A DNA stretch of 31,454 bases, from the NCBI GenBank assembly GCA_018369555.1, contig JAGZCC010000022.1, positions 1-31,454 of the forward strand, read 5' to 3'. A program made the translations under genes and the position numbers. Positions 1-8,263 of the stretch are shown here, piece after piece; within the stretch, counting starts at the first letter, position 1; every line of letters starts with the position of its first letter. This DNA comes from Thomasclavelia spiroformis (GTDB taxonomy: Bacteria; Bacillota_I; Bacilli_A; Erysipelotrichales; Coprobacillaceae). Below the pieces are notes generated by a model. That model searched no databases and was not told where the DNA came from. It saw nothing but the letters and a program-made list of their open reading frames with translations.

Positions 1-92
1 TGACCTCCTATTGTCATGCGGTAATGACTCATTATTTTGTTTTTTCAATCTAATTATGAATCTAAATCCACGATTTGACAACTAGGAGGTCA
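1..92. repeat. Long inverted repeat at left edge
   Basis: Bases 1-16 (TGACCTCCTATTGTCA) are the reverse complement of 76-92, apart from one extra base in the right arm. The arms are 59 bases apart. The left arm starts at the window edge, so the repeat may extend further left. A second, shorter pair follows directly (CTTCATA at 93-99 and TATGAAG at about 128-134). I see no open reading frame here. This could be the end of a mobile element or a large hairpin; its identity is unknown. Confidence 0.5.
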
Positions 93-166
93 CTTCATAG
101 TATCTTTCCTATTTTAAAATTATTCTTTATGAAGTATGCTAATGACCCACTATTATGATAACAAAT

Positions 167-216
167 AATTGTAAGTGGTTACAATTTATAATTTTTGTAA
201 TTTTTTTTACAAAAAT
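167..216. repeat. Cluster of TTGTAA/TTACAA hairpins
   Basis: Two perfect inverted repeats lie side by side. The first has 8-base arms (AATTGTAA 167-174 and TTACAATT 179-186, 4-base loop). The second has 10-base arms (ATTTTTGTAA 191-200 and TTACAAAAAT 207-216, 6-base loop). Both share the TTGTAA half-site, so this could be an operator-like cluster or back-to-back hairpins. No adjacent gene start explains it. Confidence 0.4.
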
Positions 217-240
217 CGTACACATTATTTTCAAAAAATG

Positions 241-340
241 AAAAAAGCACTCACTTGAGTGCTAATTAGTTAATTTTTTCGATGCCTTATATCCTACCAT
301 TAATGTTTTTACAGATAATTTAAAAGCAATACTATTAACC
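241..340 (-). pseudogene. Relic duplicate of the pcrA 3' end and its terminator
   Basis: Bases 242-311 match 2101-2170, the end of pcrA plus its terminator, at 64 of 70 positions by hand alignment. Weaker similarity continues to about 340. Read on the minus strand, the frame stays open: it gives V-N-S-I-A-F-K-L, then S-V-K-T-L-M-V-G-Y-K-A-S-K-K-L-T-N and a stop. This matches the PcrA C-terminus with six codons deleted in frame. The terminator stem (247-252 with 257-262) is preserved. Upstream of 340 the similarity ends. It is a non-functional fragment of a helicase gene, probably left by duplication or by insertion of the DNA between the two copies. Confidence 0.8.
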
Positions 341-387
341 TAAGATCGTTACATTTTCATTTGTAATTATTATAATTGTTTACTTTA

Positions 388-732
388 TCACTTACTAATA
401 GATTTATCATATTTATCATCTGTCATTAAATTACCTGATTCCTTAACAAAATTATCCATAATCTTATCCCAATCATCAGCGATATAATATTTTTTATTTT
501 CTTCTAAAAACTCAGTAGTTATATCATTTCCCTCAGAATCTAATATTTTAACATCATACCTATCACCAATAAATGCATATTCTAAAAGCTCTCTTCCCAT
601 AGGATATGGCTTTCCAACATCACTAAAAGAATATAATCTAATTATTAAAATTAAAGATATTATTTGAAGTGCAACTAAAAAAATTATAACCTTTGTCTTA
701 AATGATTTTAAATTAATTTTTTTTAATAGCAT
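388..732 (-). CDS. Small membrane-anchored protein, unknown function
   Basis: I do not recognise this 114-residue protein. It has a basic N-terminus, then one hydrophobic segment at about residues 15-33 (VIIFLVALQIISLILIIRLY). A polar, acidic domain rich in Asp, Glu, Lys and Tyr follows, most likely outside the cell. The ATG at 732 has a G-rich SD (GGGGGA) at good spacing. It lies 29 bases downstream of the broken secreted-protein gene 762-1442 on the same strand, so the two probably formed an operon. It ends about 45 bases from the pcrA relic, so the C-terminus may be shortened. No conserved domain is apparent, and it may itself be decaying. Confidence 0.55.
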   Translation of the reverse strand: MLLKKINLKSFKTKVIIFLVALQIISLILIIRLYSFSDVGKPYPMGRELLEYAFIGDRYDVKILDSEGNDITTEFLEENKKYYIADDWDKIMDNFVKESGNLMTDDKYDKSISK

Positions 733-761
733 TGCTATCCCCCATTTCTAAAAATAAAATG

Positions 762-1442
762 TTAAAATACCAGTTTATAACTAATACTTTCTCTGTCATA
801 ATAAATTCCCATGCCACTATTATTTCCAAATTGTTCATCATAAACACGAATACTAAAATTAGAATATGTTACTTTTCTTGAATCATTTGAAATTGTTTTA
901 GTATATTTTATTTCTATATCATTTACATTTCCGGAAATTAATGAGCCATTATAAATATAAGGTGTTCCAGTACTTGTATATTTACCAATTCCATCATTAA
1001 ACCAACATGTTGCTCGTATATATCCACCAAATTCATTTGATGTTGGACAACCATTATATTTTAAAATTTTGTAAATATGAGGAGTTGTTCTTGTAACTCC
1101 ACTAGAAACTCTAGTAGATATATTTCTTATTTCATTTTCATCTTTTACAATAAGAGTATAATCTCCATATGCAAATTCATCAATAATCTCCTGCCTATTT
1201 TTACCCAAATTATTTGAAATAAATTCATCAGTAATATTGTTATCTGAATTATCAAAAATACTTATATTATCTGTATTTTTTGAAAAAATAATATCAAGAT
1301 ATTTATTAATATTTGGATAATTTTTAACATCAGTATCATAAAGTTACTCTGCAATTATATTTTGATTATATGCATCAACTGCTATTTACATATTAATAAC
1401 TGATAATGCTACAACTAAAACACATAAAAAAACTTTTTTCAT
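762..1442 (-). pseudogene. Broken secreted-protein gene with two in-frame stops
   Basis: Translation from ATG 1442 gives a signal-peptide-like start (MKKVFLCVLVVALSVINM). Two TAA codons interrupt the same frame at 1386-1388 and 1344-1346, after which it stays open to a stop at 762. With the stops read through, the product would be about 226 residues. The open part carries a 'VDAYNQN' stretch just after the signal region and a polar, Asn/Tyr/Ser-rich body with two Cys (NGCPTS, ATCWF). The ATG has an AGGA SD. A shorter product from TTG 1208 is possible but has no SD. I do not recognise the family. Both stops being TAA argues for decay rather than recoding. Confidence 0.65.
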
Positions 1443-1517
1443 ATCTGTATCCTAATATTATGAGATATATACGTATCCACATTCAACTCCTACCCCATAT
1501 ATGATTTATCTCTATAC

Positions 1518-1545
1518 ATAAAGTTTAATAATTATTAAACTTTAT
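1518..1545. promoter_or_regulatory. 28-bp perfect palindrome upstream of the broken secreted-protein gene
   Basis: ATAAAGTTTAAT, AATT, ATTAAACTTTAT reads identically on both strands. It lies about 75 bases upstream of ATG 1442. A dyad of this length in a gene's upstream region resembles a repressor site or a transcribed hairpin. No T-run follows on either strand, so it is not a typical terminator. Confidence 0.4.
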
Positions 1546-2097
1546 ACCCAACTTTTATATGCTTCCTTGACAATTAAATTATACTGAAATAATCAATTAT
1601 TTTCAAGTATTCCTATAAATAATTCATCCTTAAAAAACAGTAAATCGTCCTATGTTTAATAATATACTTTTTTTGCCATAAATTTATATGTTATAATAAG
1701 AGTTTCAATAAATAATATAATAAATGAAATCATTTCAAAAAATATCTATCATATATATTAAATAACAATTAAATATTCACAGCATAATCCAATTTAATTA
1801 AATAAAAAACAATTTCTATAAAACTAAATGCTATAAAAGCTTAGTTCTTATAATCTCTATTTTCTTAGCTATAATTGATTCATGTTTTCAATATTTTATA
1901 TTTAATATACTCTTTTTAAATTAAATACGAATCATACGAGTATGAAGAATATATGACAAATTAGATACTTAAAAATTCCTAGAAATAAAAACACATAATG
2001 AATGATACAATTGATAAAAATAGTAATTTTTTATGTTTTTATCTACATTATTTTAGCCTTATAGTTTTATTTTTTGATAATTCTAAACTTCTATCAA
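1546..2097. other. AT-rich spacer without a recognisable gene
   Basis: This stretch of more than 500 bases between the broken gene's upstream region and the pcrA terminator is very AT-rich, with frequent stops in all frames. I see no RNA gene, no repeated unit and no convincing promoter. Together with 345-1545 it forms the segment bounded by the two copies of the pcrA 3' end. Confidence 0.6.
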
Positions 2098-2121
2098 ATT
2101 AAAAAGCACTCTTTTGAGTGC
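2098..2121 (-). terminator. Intrinsic terminator of pcrA
   Basis: The stem is GCACTC (2106-2111) with GAGTGC (2116-2121) and a TTTT loop. On the minus strand it is followed by a run of T. The stem overlaps the first base of the pcrA stop codon. A decayed copy lies at 241-262. Confidence 0.8.
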
Positions 2122-4265
2122 TAATTAGTTAATTTTTTCAATGCCTTGTGTCCTGCCATTAATGTTTTTAATCCTGCTGGCAATTCAAAAGCTATATCAA
2201 GTGTTTTACCATTAACTTTGACAACAACACCTTTTCCAAAAGTATCATGAATAACAAAATCACCTGATGTCCAATCACTAACTTGATTATTTCCTATTAA
2301 TTCTTCTTTACTTAAATTAGTATTAATATAGTTAGATGTTTTAAAACGAGGTCTTGTCCCTAGATGTTTGATTCCTTCTTTACCAATTTCTTCAACGAAA
2401 CGACTTGATATTTTAGGAGAATCAGTAACAAAGCTAAATCCTTCACTGTCTGTTAAATAAAGCTGTTTTTTAGCTCTAGTAAAAGCGACATACGCTAATC
2501 TTCGTTCTTCTTCAATCCCTTCATCAGATTCACTTAAGGCACGAAAACTTGGAAAAATTCCTTCTGATAAACCAAGTACAAAGACATAATCAAATTCTAA
2601 GCCTTTTGCCATATGAATTGACATTAAACTTACATATTGACTATCATCATTGTCATCACTATCAGTATATAAAGCAATTTCTTGTAAATAATTTTCGATT
2701 TTAGCAAGATCAGGATTTTGATTTTCAAATTCATAAATTGAACGCTGTAATTCATGAATGTTATCAATACGATTTTCTTCTAAATTTTTATTTAACATTT
2801 CAATATAACCAATATCATTCATTAGATTTTCAAACATTATATGTAATGGTAAATTAGATTGTTTAGCTTTTTCTATTGCAGCTACTAATATTTTAATTTC
2901 TTTTTTTGCTTTTGAAGATAACTTTATTTGATCACTAAATAATGTTAAAGCTTCATATAAACTAACGTGATTATTTTTAGCAACAGCTTGGATATTTTCC
3001 ATTGTTTTTTTACCAATTCCACGGCTTGGTACATTAATTATTCGTTCAAATGCTAAATCTTCACCATTACAAACTAATTGTAAATAACTTAATGCATCTT
3101 TAATTTCTTTACGACTAAAGAATTTCAATCCCCCAAAAATACGATAATCAATACCATGAGATATTAAACATTGTTCAATTGTTCGTGATAAATAATTTGC
3201 ACGATATAAAATCGCAAAATTACGATAATTTACACCATCAACATCATTAATTATTTTTTCAATTTCACTACAGATATACTCTGCTTCATCTTGTTCATTT
3301 TTAGCAGTGTAATGAATAACTTCACCACCACCAGTAGCTTCAGTAAACAATTCTTTTTCTAAACGATTTTGATTTTTTCTAATTAAACAGTTAGATATAT
3401 TTAAAATATTTCCAGTAGAACGATAATTTTGATTTAAAATAATTGTTTTACATGGTTTAAAATCTTTATCAAAATCTAAAATATAGTTAACATTAGCACC
3501 TCTAAATGAATAAATCGTTTGATCAGGATCTCCAACAACACATGTAATTGCTTTATCAGACATTAATTTAACTAAACGATATTCAATGTTACCAACATCT
3601 TGAAACTCATCAACATGAATATATTGAAAACGATATTGCCATTTTTCTAATACATCAGGATAGTTTTCAAATATATATACCGTTTTTAATAACAAATCAT
3701 CAAAATCTAATAAAAAATGATTTTCTTGATATTCTAAGTATTCTTTATATACTTTTGCTTTTTTTATTTCTCCTTGAAATGAACCAGCAAATTCTAATGC
3801 TTTTTCTGGTGTAATGTTTGCCATTTTATAATTAGAAATAGTTGCAATCATGCTTTTTATACTAATAGTTTTTGCATCAATTTGTAATTGATTATAGATT
3901 TTTTTAATTAATGCTTTTTGATCTTCTTCATCCATAATAGTAAAGTTACTAGGATAATTAATTACATTAATATGTTGTCTTAAAATTCTTACACATAATG
4001 AATGAATCGTACAAATCAACGAACCTAAAGCATGAACTCCCAATAAATCAACAACTCTTTCTTTCATTTCATTAGCTGCTTTATTAGTAAAAGTTATCGC
4101 TAAAATTTTTCTTGGATCAACCCCAATTTCATCAATCAAATATGCTATTCGATATGTAATAACACGTGTTTTACCAGAACCAGCACCGGCTATTATTCTT
4201 AAATGACTATCAAGATAAGTAGCTGCTTCTTTTTGATTTTTATTCAATAATTTATCTAAATCCAT
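2121..4265 (-). CDS. pcrA: ATP-dependent DNA helicase PcrA (UvrD/Rep family)
   Basis: Superfamily 1A 3'-5' helicase for DNA repair, clearing of replication obstacles and rolling-circle plasmid replication; cytoplasmic. Visible motifs in order: Walker A GAGSGKT (27-33, Lys32), Ia AITFTNKAANEM, Walker B/II DEFQD (219-223), III GDPDQTIYSFRGA (245-257), IV NYRS, V SIHMAKGLEFDYVF and VI EEERRLAYVAFTRAK. The C-terminus has the PcrA-type tail (HDTFGKGVVVKV). About 714 residues, normal for PcrA. The start is ATG 4265, with SD GGTGG seven bases upstream; an in-frame TTG at 4268 is less likely. It stands alone between its own terminator and the pyrD terminator. A duplicate of its last ~30 codons lies at 241-340. 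Rep and UvrD are related alternatives, but Firmicutes context favours PcrA. Confidence 0.96.
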   Translation of the reverse strand: MDLDKLLNKNQKEAATYLDSHLRIIAGAGSGKTRVITYRIAYLIDEIGVDPRKILAITFTNKAANEMKERVVDLLGVHALGSLICTIHSLCVRILRQHINVINYPSNFTIMDEEDQKALIKKIYNQLQIDAKTISIKSMIATISNYKMANITPEKALEFAGSFQGEIKKAKVYKEYLEYQENHFLLDFDDLLLKTVYIFENYPDVLEKWQYRFQYIHVDEFQDVGNIEYRLVKLMSDKAITCVVGDPDQTIYSFRGANVNYILDFDKDFKPCKTIILNQNYRSTGNILNISNCLIRKNQNRLEKELFTEATGGGEVIHYTAKNEQDEAEYICSEIEKIINDVDGVNYRNFAILYRANYLSRTIEQCLISHGIDYRIFGGLKFFSRKEIKDALSYLQLVCNGEDLAFERIINVPSRGIGKKTMENIQAVAKNNHVSLYEALTLFSDQIKLSSKAKKEIKILVAAIEKAKQSNLPLHIMFENLMNDIGYIEMLNKNLEENRIDNIHELQRSIYEFENQNPDLAKIENYLQEIALYTDSDDNDDSQYVSLMSIHMAKGLEFDYVFVLGLSEGIFPSFRALSESDEGIEEERRLAYVAFTRAKKQLYLTDSEGFSFVTDSPKISSRFVEEIGKEGIKHLGTRPRFKTSNYINTNLSKEELIGNNQVSDWTSGDFVIHDTFGKGVVVKVNGKTLDIAFELPAGLKTLMAGHKALKKLTN

Positions 4266-4316
4266 CAAATCACCACCATTAACTCATTATAACTCATGTA
4301 AATTCAAAAAGATACT

Positions 4317-4357
4317 AAAAAGCTGTTGAGCTTTATTTATTTTTTCAACAGCTTTTT
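4317..4357 (-). terminator. Terminator of the pyr operon, possibly bidirectional
   Basis: GCTGTTGA (4322-4329) pairs with TCAACAGC (4345-4352), with A-runs before and T-runs after. It has T tails on both strands. It lies just beyond the pyrD stop and upstream of pcrA. Confidence 0.85.
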
Positions 4358-4360
4358 AAC

Positions 4361-5278
4361 TCAAAATTTATGTGAACGTCCAACTAGATCATTAATATCA
4401 TCAATTCCTAGTTGTTCAAGTAATCCTTCTAAATCTTCGATTATTTTTTTACAAGCATATGGATCAATTAAATTCTGGCATCCAATTGCTACAGCACTTG
4501 CACCTGCTGACATCATTTCAATTACATCACGAGCACTTTGAATTCCACCCATTCCAATTACAGGAATTTTAACTGCTTGACTTACTTGATAAACCATTCT
4601 TAAAGCAACTGGGAAAATTGCTGGTCCTGAGTATCCCCCAGTTTTATTAGCAATAATTGGTTTTCCGGTTTTAAAATCAAAACGCATTCCTACTAAGGTA
4701 TTAATCATTGTAATCCCATCAGCTCCAGCTGCTTCAACAGCTTTTGCCATTACGACAATATCCGTAACATTTGGTGATAATTTTACATAAACTGGAACTT
4801 TAGAAACTTCTTTAACACGACGAGTTAAATCTGCTGCCATTTCTGGATTAGTTCCAAATTGAATTCCACCACTATGTACATTTGGACAAGAAATATTTAA
4901 TTCTAATGCCCCCACCATATCATGGTTAGATAAGCGTTTTGCTGTTTCCACATAATCTTCTGGTGTACTGCCACCGATATTAGCAATTACTTTATCATCA
5001 TATAAAGGTCTTAGTTTTTCTAATTCTTCATTCATCACTGCTTCAACTCCAGGATTTTGAAGACCGATTGCATTTAATAAACCACTTGGTCCTTCTGCAA
5101 TTCTAGGTAATGGATTACCATAACGTGGTTCTAATGTAGTTCCTTTTAACATCATGGAACCTAAAATATTAATATCATAAAATTTAGAAAATTCATAGCC
5201 AAATCCAAATGTTCCACTAGCCGGAATAATTGGATTTTTCATATTCAACCCAGGTAAAGATACTTTTAAATTAGCCAT
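4361..5278 (-). CDS. pyrD: Dihydroorotate dehydrogenase B, catalytic subunit
   Basis: Oxidises dihydroorotate to orotate with FMN in de novo pyrimidine synthesis. It is the class 1B enzyme that works as a complex with PyrK and passes electrons to NAD. Sequence evidence: ASGTFGFG near residues 20-27, EGPSGLLNAIGLQNPG, the catalytic-loop NISCPNVHSGG with Cys131 as the class 1 base, KLSPNVTDI, and the FMN phosphate site GMGGIQS. Its 305 residues are normal for the family. The start codon lies inside the end of pyrK (8-base overlap), which indicates translational coupling and matches the subunit pairing. It is the last gene of the pyrBCKD operon and ends at a strong hairpin. Confidence 0.96.
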   Translation of the reverse strand: MANLKVSLPGLNMKNPIIPASGTFGFGYEFSKFYDINILGSMMLKGTTLEPRYGNPLPRIAEGPSGLLNAIGLQNPGVEAVMNEELEKLRPLYDDKVIANIGGSTPEDYVETAKRLSNHDMVGALELNISCPNVHSGGIQFGTNPEMAADLTRRVKEVSKVPVYVKLSPNVTDIVVMAKAVEAAGADGITMINTLVGMRFDFKTGKPIIANKTGGYSGPAIFPVALRMVYQVSQAVKIPVIGMGGIQSARDVIEMMSAGASAVAIGCQNLIDPYACKKIIEDLEGLLEQLGIDDINDLVGRSHKF

Positions 5279-6029
5279 TTACAATCACCTCATCACTACT
5301 TAAAATTGGTCCTTCAACACAAATACGCTTATATGGTTTAGTTTTAACTTTACATGAACATCCCATGCATGCTCCAAAACCACAACCCATTCTTGCTTCA
5401 AAAGATAATTGACCATTTTCTGGGTAATTTAGTGCTAAAGCATCTAACATTGGTTCTGGTCCACAACTATAATAGTTATCAAACACAATTTGCTCATTTT
5501 TAATAACATCAATAACTGTTCCCTTAGTTCCTAAACTTCCATCCATTGTGGCAATATAAACATTTGAAAATTCCGCAAATTTATCTTGATAAAAAACATC
5601 ATCTTTACTATTAAATCCTAAAACAGTAGTAACTTCAATACCTTGTTCTTTTAATTTTTTACCTAATTTATATAACGGTGGAGTCCCTAAACCACCACCA
5701 ATTAATAAAGCTTTACCATCTTTGATTGTAAAACCATTTCCAAGACCAATTAAACAATCAAGCATACTTCCAATTTCTTTATCTTTTAAAATTTCAGTTC
5801 CCTCACCAACAACTTTAAATACAATTGTAATATGATTTTCATCATAATCACTAATTGACATTGGTCTTCGTAAATATGGCTGTAAGCTATCATTTATCTT
5901 AATGTTAATAAATTGTCCTGGAGCAGTGATATATTTAGCTCCCTCACCTTCTAAAACCATTTCATAAACATCGCTTGCAATATTTTTGATACTAATTATT
6001 TTCATCATTCCTTGTAAATTAGCCATCAT
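5271..6029 (-). CDS. pyrK: Dihydroorotate dehydrogenase B, electron-transfer subunit
   Basis: FAD and [2Fe-2S] subunit that takes electrons from the PyrD FMN to NAD+. Ferredoxin-reductase fold: FAD-binding RRPMSISDYD (55-63), NAD-binding LLIGGGLGTPPLYKLG (about 108-123) and YYSCGPEPML. The cluster ligands are Cys216, Cys221 and Cys224 in MGCGFGACMGC plus Cys237 (RICVEGP). An extra Cys226 is also present. 252 residues, normal. The first two codons are both ATG (6029 and 6026), with AGGAGG just upstream, and either could be used. It follows pyrC by 8 bases and overlaps pyrD. Its presence next to pyrD shows the 1B-type enzyme rather than the fumarate-dependent 1A type. Confidence 0.95.
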   Translation of the reverse strand: MMANLQGMMKIISIKNIASDVYEMVLEGEGAKYITAPGQFINIKINDSLQPYLRRPMSISDYDENHITIVFKVVGEGTEILKDKEIGSMLDCLIGLGNGFTIKDGKALLIGGGLGTPPLYKLGKKLKEQGIEVTTVLGFNSKDDVFYQDKFAEFSNVYIATMDGSLGTKGTVIDVIKNEQIVFDNYYSCGPEPMLDALALNYPENGQLSFEARMGCGFGACMGCSCKVKTKPYKRICVEGPILSSDEVIVNG

Positions 6030-6037
6030 ATTTCCTC

Positions 6038-7306
6038 CTATATTTCACTAATTACACCATCTAAAACATGATATTTTAATACCCCATAACATTTAGTATC
6101 TAAAAATGGTGTATTAATTGATTTAGACTTAATATTATCTTTAGTTATTGTATATTCTTCATCAAGATCAAAAACTACAAAATTAGCCATTTTCCCAACT
6201 TCTAAATCATGATCAATTCCAATGATTCTAGCAGGATTTAATGACATACAAGTAAGTATTTTTTCTAAAGAAATTAATCCTTTTTTTACAATATATGTAT
6301 ACATTAGACTAAAAGCATGTTGATTACCAATGATTCCAAAAGGCGCTTTATCAATTGGTCTATTTTTTTCTTCAATTGCATGAGGTGCATGATCAGTAGC
6401 GATAACTGTCACTACACCATCATTTATCCCCTTAATTAGTGCTGCTAGATCAGCTTTACTTCTTAATGGGGGATTCATTTTATAATTAGGATTTAAATCT
6501 TTAATATTTTCATCCGTTAAAATCAAGTGATGCGGACAAGCTTCTCCACTTACTAATTTATTAGTTTCACGAGCTTTAGCTAAAGCTAATACAGTTTCTT
6601 TAGTAGATATATGACAGATATGATAACGATTTTTAATTTCATCTGCTAATTTTAAATCACGGATTGCATGATTGTATTCAGAAGCATTATTAATTCCTAC
6701 TAAATCATGTTCTTTTGCATAATTTCCTTCATTGATGCAAGCACCAGGTTGTAACTCACTTTCATCTTCGCAATGAGCTACAATAATTGAATCAATTGCT
6801 TTTGCTTCTTTCATAGCTTTTTCCATCATCGCTTTTGATTGAACACCTCTACCATCATCAGAGAAGCCAACAACTATTTTTTCTTCATTATTTGCTTTAA
6901 AATCAACTAATTCTAAACCTTTTAATTCTTTAGTAATTGCACTATATGTATAAGTATGTATTTTGGCATCTTTTTCTACTCGACTTGTAAAATCTTTAAT
7001 TGTTTCAACATCATCCATGCACGGTATTGTATTAGCCATTGCAACTAAATGTGTATAACCACCATATTTTGCAGAATCAGTCCCTGTGGCAATTGTTTCT
7101 TTATGTTCAAAGCCTGGTTCTCGTAAATGAACATGTAAATCAACAAATCCTGGAGTTAATAATTTTCCTTTTAAATCGATGACTTTATCGGCACCATCAA
7201 TATTTTCATTTATCTCAATTATTTTTTTTCCTTCAATTAATACATCTAAGTTTTGTAATTTACCATGGTAAAATACATTACCATTTTTAAATAATATTTT
7301 AGTCAT
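6038..7306 (-). CDS. pyrC: Dihydroorotase
   Basis: Cyclises carbamoyl aspartate to dihydroorotate, the third step of pyrimidine synthesis. Amidohydrolase fold with zinc ligands in VDLHVHLREPG (His58, His60), the FSDDGRGVQ segment, IVAHCEDE, YHICHIST and the late ATDHAPHA aspartate. At 422 residues it belongs to the long class I type usual in Firmicutes pyr operons. It overlaps the end of pyrB by 8 bases and is followed by pyrK after 8 bases, so the operon is tightly coupled. The SD is only a weak AGG several bases upstream of ATG 7306, which fits coupling to pyrB translation. Confidence 0.96.
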   Translation of the reverse strand: MTKILFKNGNVFYHGKLQNLDVLIEGKKIIEINENIDGADKVIDLKGKLLTPGFVDLHVHLREPGFEHKETIATGTDSAKYGGYTHLVAMANTIPCMDDVETIKDFTSRVEKDAKIHTYTYSAITKELKGLELVDFKANNEEKIVVGFSDDGRGVQSKAMMEKAMKEAKAIDSIIVAHCEDESELQPGACINEGNYAKEHDLVGINNASEYNHAIRDLKLADEIKNRYHICHISTKETVLALAKARETNKLVSGEACPHHLILTDENIKDLNPNYKMNPPLRSKADLAALIKGINDGVVTVIATDHAPHAIEEKNRPIDKAPFGIIGNQHAFSLMYTYIVKKGLISLEKILTCMSLNPARIIGIDHDLEVGKMANFVVFDLDEEYTITKDNIKSKSINTPFLDTKCYGVLKYHVLDGVISEI

Positions 7307-8174
7307 TATTCAATACCTTATTTAATAATGCCATTCTTACAAATACCCCATTTTTCATCTGTTTAAAAATACGACTCTTATTGCATTCAACGACATCATC
7401 AGCAATTTCAACATTACGGTTAAATGGAGCCGGATGCATTATTATTGCCCTTTCTTTCATTTTACTAACTCTTTCTTGATTTAAACCATATAAGTTATGA
7501 TATTCTTCTTTAGATAATTTCATTAGATTTTGATGGCGTTCATGTTGTACCCTTAAAAGCATTACAATATCCACTTCAGGTAAAATTGAATCAAAGTCAA
7601 CATAATTATATCCTGCTTCTTCAAATTCACGTGGCCCACTTGTATAAATTTCCATACCAAGACGTTGCATTATTTCAAAATTACTATGAGCAACTCGAGA
7701 GTGAATTATATCACCAACAATAACTATTTTTAAACCCTCAAAATGTCCAAATTCTTCACGAATAGTCATTAAATCTAACAATGATTGACTGGGATGATTA
7801 CCCGTACCATCACCCCCACTTACTACAGGGATACTAATTTTTCCAATTAAATCATCAAAATAATTTTCTTTTGGATGACGAATTACTACTGCATCACAAC
7901 CTATTGATTCAAAAAACTTTACAGTATCATAAAGTGTTTCTCCCTTTTGGATACTAGAATTACCCGCCTCAAAATTTTGAGTTCGACAGCCTAAATTATA
8001 CGCAGCTTTATCAAAGCTATAGTGAGTTCTAGTAGAAGGTTCAAAAAATAAATTTGCTACTACTTTTTGACCATGATAATCAACCTTTTTTCCACTTTTA
8101 AATTCTTCTGCCTCATCTAAAATTTGATTAATTTCTGCAGTTGAAAAATCTTTTAATGTAAATATATTATTCAT
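7299..8174 (-). CDS. pyrB: Aspartate carbamoyltransferase catalytic subunit
   Basis: Joins carbamoyl phosphate and aspartate, the committed pyrimidine step. Signature carbamoyl-phosphate loop FFEPSTRTHYSF, the HPSQSLLDL segment and HPAPFNRNVEI near the C-terminus. 291 residues, slightly shorter than Bacillus subtilis PyrB. No pyrI regulatory subunit follows, so it is probably the unregulated trimer type. ATG 8174 has a strong GGAGG SD. First gene of the pyr operon, preceded by a leader with a terminator hairpin 13 bases upstream of the start codon. Expression is therefore likely controlled by attenuation. No pyrR, carAB, pyrE or pyrF is in the window. Confidence 0.96.
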   Translation of the reverse strand: MNNIFTLKDFSTAEINQILDEAEEFKSGKKVDYHGQKVVANLFFEPSTRTHYSFDKAAYNLGCRTQNFEAGNSSIQKGETLYDTVKFFESIGCDAVVIRHPKENYFDDLIGKISIPVVSGGDGTGNHPSQSLLDLMTIREEFGHFEGLKIVIVGDIIHSRVAHSNFEIMQRLGMEIYTSGPREFEEAGYNYVDFDSILPEVDIVMLLRVQHERHQNLMKLSKEEYHNLYGLNQERVSKMKERAIIMHPAPFNRNVEIADDVVECNKSRIFKQMKNGVFVRMALLNKVLNND

Positions 8175-8187
8175 CTTTTTCCTCCAT

Positions 8188-8238
8188 AAAAAATACCTCT
8201 AACGAGGTATAATTGGGAAATAATATTTATTATACCCA
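8188..8238 (-). promoter_or_regulatory. pyr leader attenuator: terminator with competing antiterminator
   Basis: On the minus strand a terminator stem ATACCTC/GAGGTAT (8204-8210 with 8193-8199, loop of four) is followed by a T-run just before the pyrB SD. An alternative stem GGTATAAT/ATTATACC (minus-strand bases 8236-8229 with 8213-8206) uses the 5' half of the terminator, so the two are mutually exclusive. A third hairpin, TGGG...CCCA with ATAAT/ATTAT inside (8214-8238), would compete with the antiterminator. I see no clear PyrR-binding loop. The mechanism is inferred; the pairings are read directly. Confidence 0.75.
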
Positions 8239-8263
8239 GTTGACGTATCTTCTTTTCTTAAAC

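Noticed and set aside
88..100. AGGTCACTTCATA shared with the opposite strand at 30535-30547
   Set aside because: A 13-base match; several such matches are expected by chance across 31 kb of AT-rich sequence, and the flanks do not match.
1209..1442. Stop codons in 762-1442 as programmed recoding
   Set aside because: Both are TAA, without selenocysteine-type TGA or a slippery site, so ordinary mutation is more likely.
4326..4541. 71-codon plus-strand frame over the end of pyrD
   Set aside because: Antisense shadow of pyrD, spanning its terminator, with low-complexity Ser/Pro-rich product and no SD.
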